Below are positions 50,826 to 51,775 of a DNA stretch of 51,775 bases, in pieces (position 1 is the stretch's first letter; the number at the start of each line of letters is the position of its first letter). Location of the stretch: positions 1-51,775 of the forward strand of contig NZ_CALIAV010000062.1 of the NCBI RefSeq assembly GCF_938045625.1, written 5' to 3'. This DNA comes from an uncultured Campylobacter sp. GTDB lineage: Bacteria > Campylobacterota > Campylobacteria > Campylobacterales > Campylobacteraceae. Made by a program: the position numbers and the translations under genes. A model generated the notes under the pieces. The model ran no database searches. It saw only the letters and a program-made list of their open reading frames with translations, and was not told the DNA's origin.

Positions 50826-51158
50826 ATGGAAAAAATCGTATGGCAACATAACGTATTTAACGGCGTTACTATAGCTAAGCTTTTTGATGGGCCGCACAGT
50901 AAAGAAATACGCATAAATCTAGAAAAAGGCGCCCAAATGAAGGAACATAAGGCGCCGGGCGCTATCATGGTGCAGGTTCTAAGCGGTAAGATAGAATTTA
51001 GCGTTGGTGACGAAAATGTTATATTGAATGCGCTTGATATGATTACGCTCGAGCCAAACGTCTTGCATGCTTTGACTGCTTTGGAAAATAGCATAGTAAG
51101 ACTTAGCTTAAGTAAAAATGACGACCTAAGTAGGGTTTTTAGAGTCTTAAAATCTTAG
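50826..51158 (+). CDS. Cupin-domain protein
   Basis: 110 residues with a single beta-barrel cupin. Motif 1 is degenerate (KEHKAPGAIMVQVLSGKIEFSV, keeping one His and lacking the usual HxH) and motif 2 is PNVLHALTAL. It could bind a small ligand or a metal, but with reduced ligands is perhaps non-enzymatic. Single gene with an AT-rich leader containing TTACAAT. Confidence 0.8.
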   Translation: MEKIVWQHNVFNGVTIAKLFDGPHSKEIRINLEKGAQMKEHKAPGAIMVQVLSGKIEFSVGDENVILNALDMITLEPNVLHALTALENSIVRLSLSKNDDLSRVFRVLKS

Positions 51159-51510
51159 CCTTTGCTTTTTTGGCTTTTGCTATAAAGCAATAATCCAATA
51201 AAAACTTATCTGCAAATTTAAAGTGATGCAATGAATATAGTAGCGCCACGCAATGGATCTACGCTTAATTCTTTGGCACGAAAATACGACAATAAAAAGA
51301 GCTTAAGATGGGGGGCTCTAAAAGGCTTTGTCCGGTCACCTATTTGCGTAATTCAAATTTTTATTGTCCTGATCTCATCTTAAAAAGGCATTTTAAACTA
51401 CTTTTTGATATACGATTTTGCATGGTTTGGCCCCAGAAGGCAAGCGATGAAGCCGCCAAATCCCAATAAGGCTTTATTTTTACAAAGTTTATACTTGGGT
51501 TTTATAAATT

Positions 51511-51759
51511 TTAGACGATGGCCTGCAACTAGACGCATTTTCATCAAATTTGCCAAACATAGACCCAAAAGATCAAAACACACTCAAGGTAAAAACTAGG
51601 CATATAAAAATAAGCAGATTTAAATTTGATGCCAAAAATATCTTGGATTTTGAAAAATTAAATTTTTAACCAGGCCTCAAAAAAAATATAAATTTAAAAT
51701 CTATCATTTTTACAGAAGCTAAAGACCCCATAAGCCAATATGTTATACTTGGCAGTTGA
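51511..51759 (+). pseudogene. Broken coding fragment, unidentified
   Basis: One plus-strand frame reads LDDGLQLDAFSSNLPNIDP, NTLKVKTRHIKISRFKFDA and FEKLNF to an in-frame TAA (51667–51669), then continues in the same frame PGLKKNINLKSIIFTEAK to DPISQYVILGS and a stop at 51757. There is no start codon and a stop precedes it at 51505. It reads like the C-terminal part of a secreted protein with one nonsense mutation. The rest of 51159–51510 holds short open frames only, and I see nothing else in it. Confidence 0.35.
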
Positions 51760-51775
51760 TTTTCCGTATCTGCAA

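Noticed and set aside
51240..51400. Possible small structured RNA (SRP or tmRNA) downstream of the cupin gene
   Set aside because: The conserved SRP tetraloop region and the tmRNA tRNA-like ends are absent.

Overview
The window looks like a chromosome segment of a Campylobacter from the higher-GC oral/enteric group (C. showae, C. rectus, C. curvus type). That is inferred from gene content and from gene order as I remember it for C. jejuni. Four blocks match: rpiB–coiled-coil protein–apt–dedA–pepA–ychF; lepB–folD–cytochrome–hemL–AtpZ–membrane protein–MFS–FliK-like–flhX; mqnC–M16–recG; and glnA / cheZ–U32–purE–DUF3972–glyQ–Nif3–zinc ribbon–waaA–RluA–ffh–rpsP–khpA–rimM–trmD–rplS. No species can be named from the sequence alone.

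Layout. 1–945 is a decay zone: the tail of a TOBE/Mop protein, an internally deleted copy of the methyltransferase at 2.5–3.4 kb, a degenerate tRNA-Ser and a collapsed SDR/NmrA-type gene. 953–6401 holds a CPA1 antiporter, a methyltransferase, an AlkD-like protein, a lipoprotein and a Sel1-repeat exported protein. 6414–6860 has no gene. 6865–11337 is a leftward housekeeping operon (ychF, pepA, dedA, apt, coiled-coil protein, rpiB). 11448–13819 is a leftward M50–lepB–folD operon. 13902–19892 is a rightward chain running from a cytochrome and hemL to a FliK-like/FlhX flagellar pair. 19893–20413 holds a broken small exported gene. 20414–21776 is cheB–cheR. 21924–26501 carries transport and envelope genes (MFS, NlpE-like lipoprotein, SPFH–NfeD pair, YciI, SMR pump, His/Cys-rich lipoprotein). 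26838–31025 is mqnC–M16-like–recG.

31.1–34.8 kb is the anomalous part: a frameshifted pseudopilin, then about 3.1 kb of AT-rich DNA with no intact gene. It contains coding fragments broken by frameshifts, mostly readable on the minus strand, and small palindromes. It abuts a six-gene tRNA array (Lys-Glu-Val-Asp-Lys-Glu, minus strand) with a textbook promoter. This looks like a dead genomic island or decayed genes beside a tRNA integration site. After it come glnA, a PHP phosphatase, and the rightward cheZ-to-rplS superoperon, into which a GyrI-like gene and a frameshifted abgT transporter are inserted. A cupin gene and a further broken coding fragment close the window.

Functionally the window covers menaquinone (MqnC), heme (HemL), one-carbon (FolD), purine (PurE, Apt) and glutamine metabolism; chemotaxis adaptation and signal termination (CheB, CheR, CheZ); flagellar hook-length control; the SRP and secretion machinery; and ribosome and tRNA maturation. 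I did not find a convincing new multigene system. The strongest unusual signals are: (i) the palindromic word AAATTT, usually within CAAATTTGA, which recurs in coding linkers and as the arms of intergenic hairpins and fits the RAATTY uptake/methylation site known in C. jejuni; (ii) the decayed island beside the tRNA array; and (iii) the several partly decayed genes whose deletion or frameshift points can be located.
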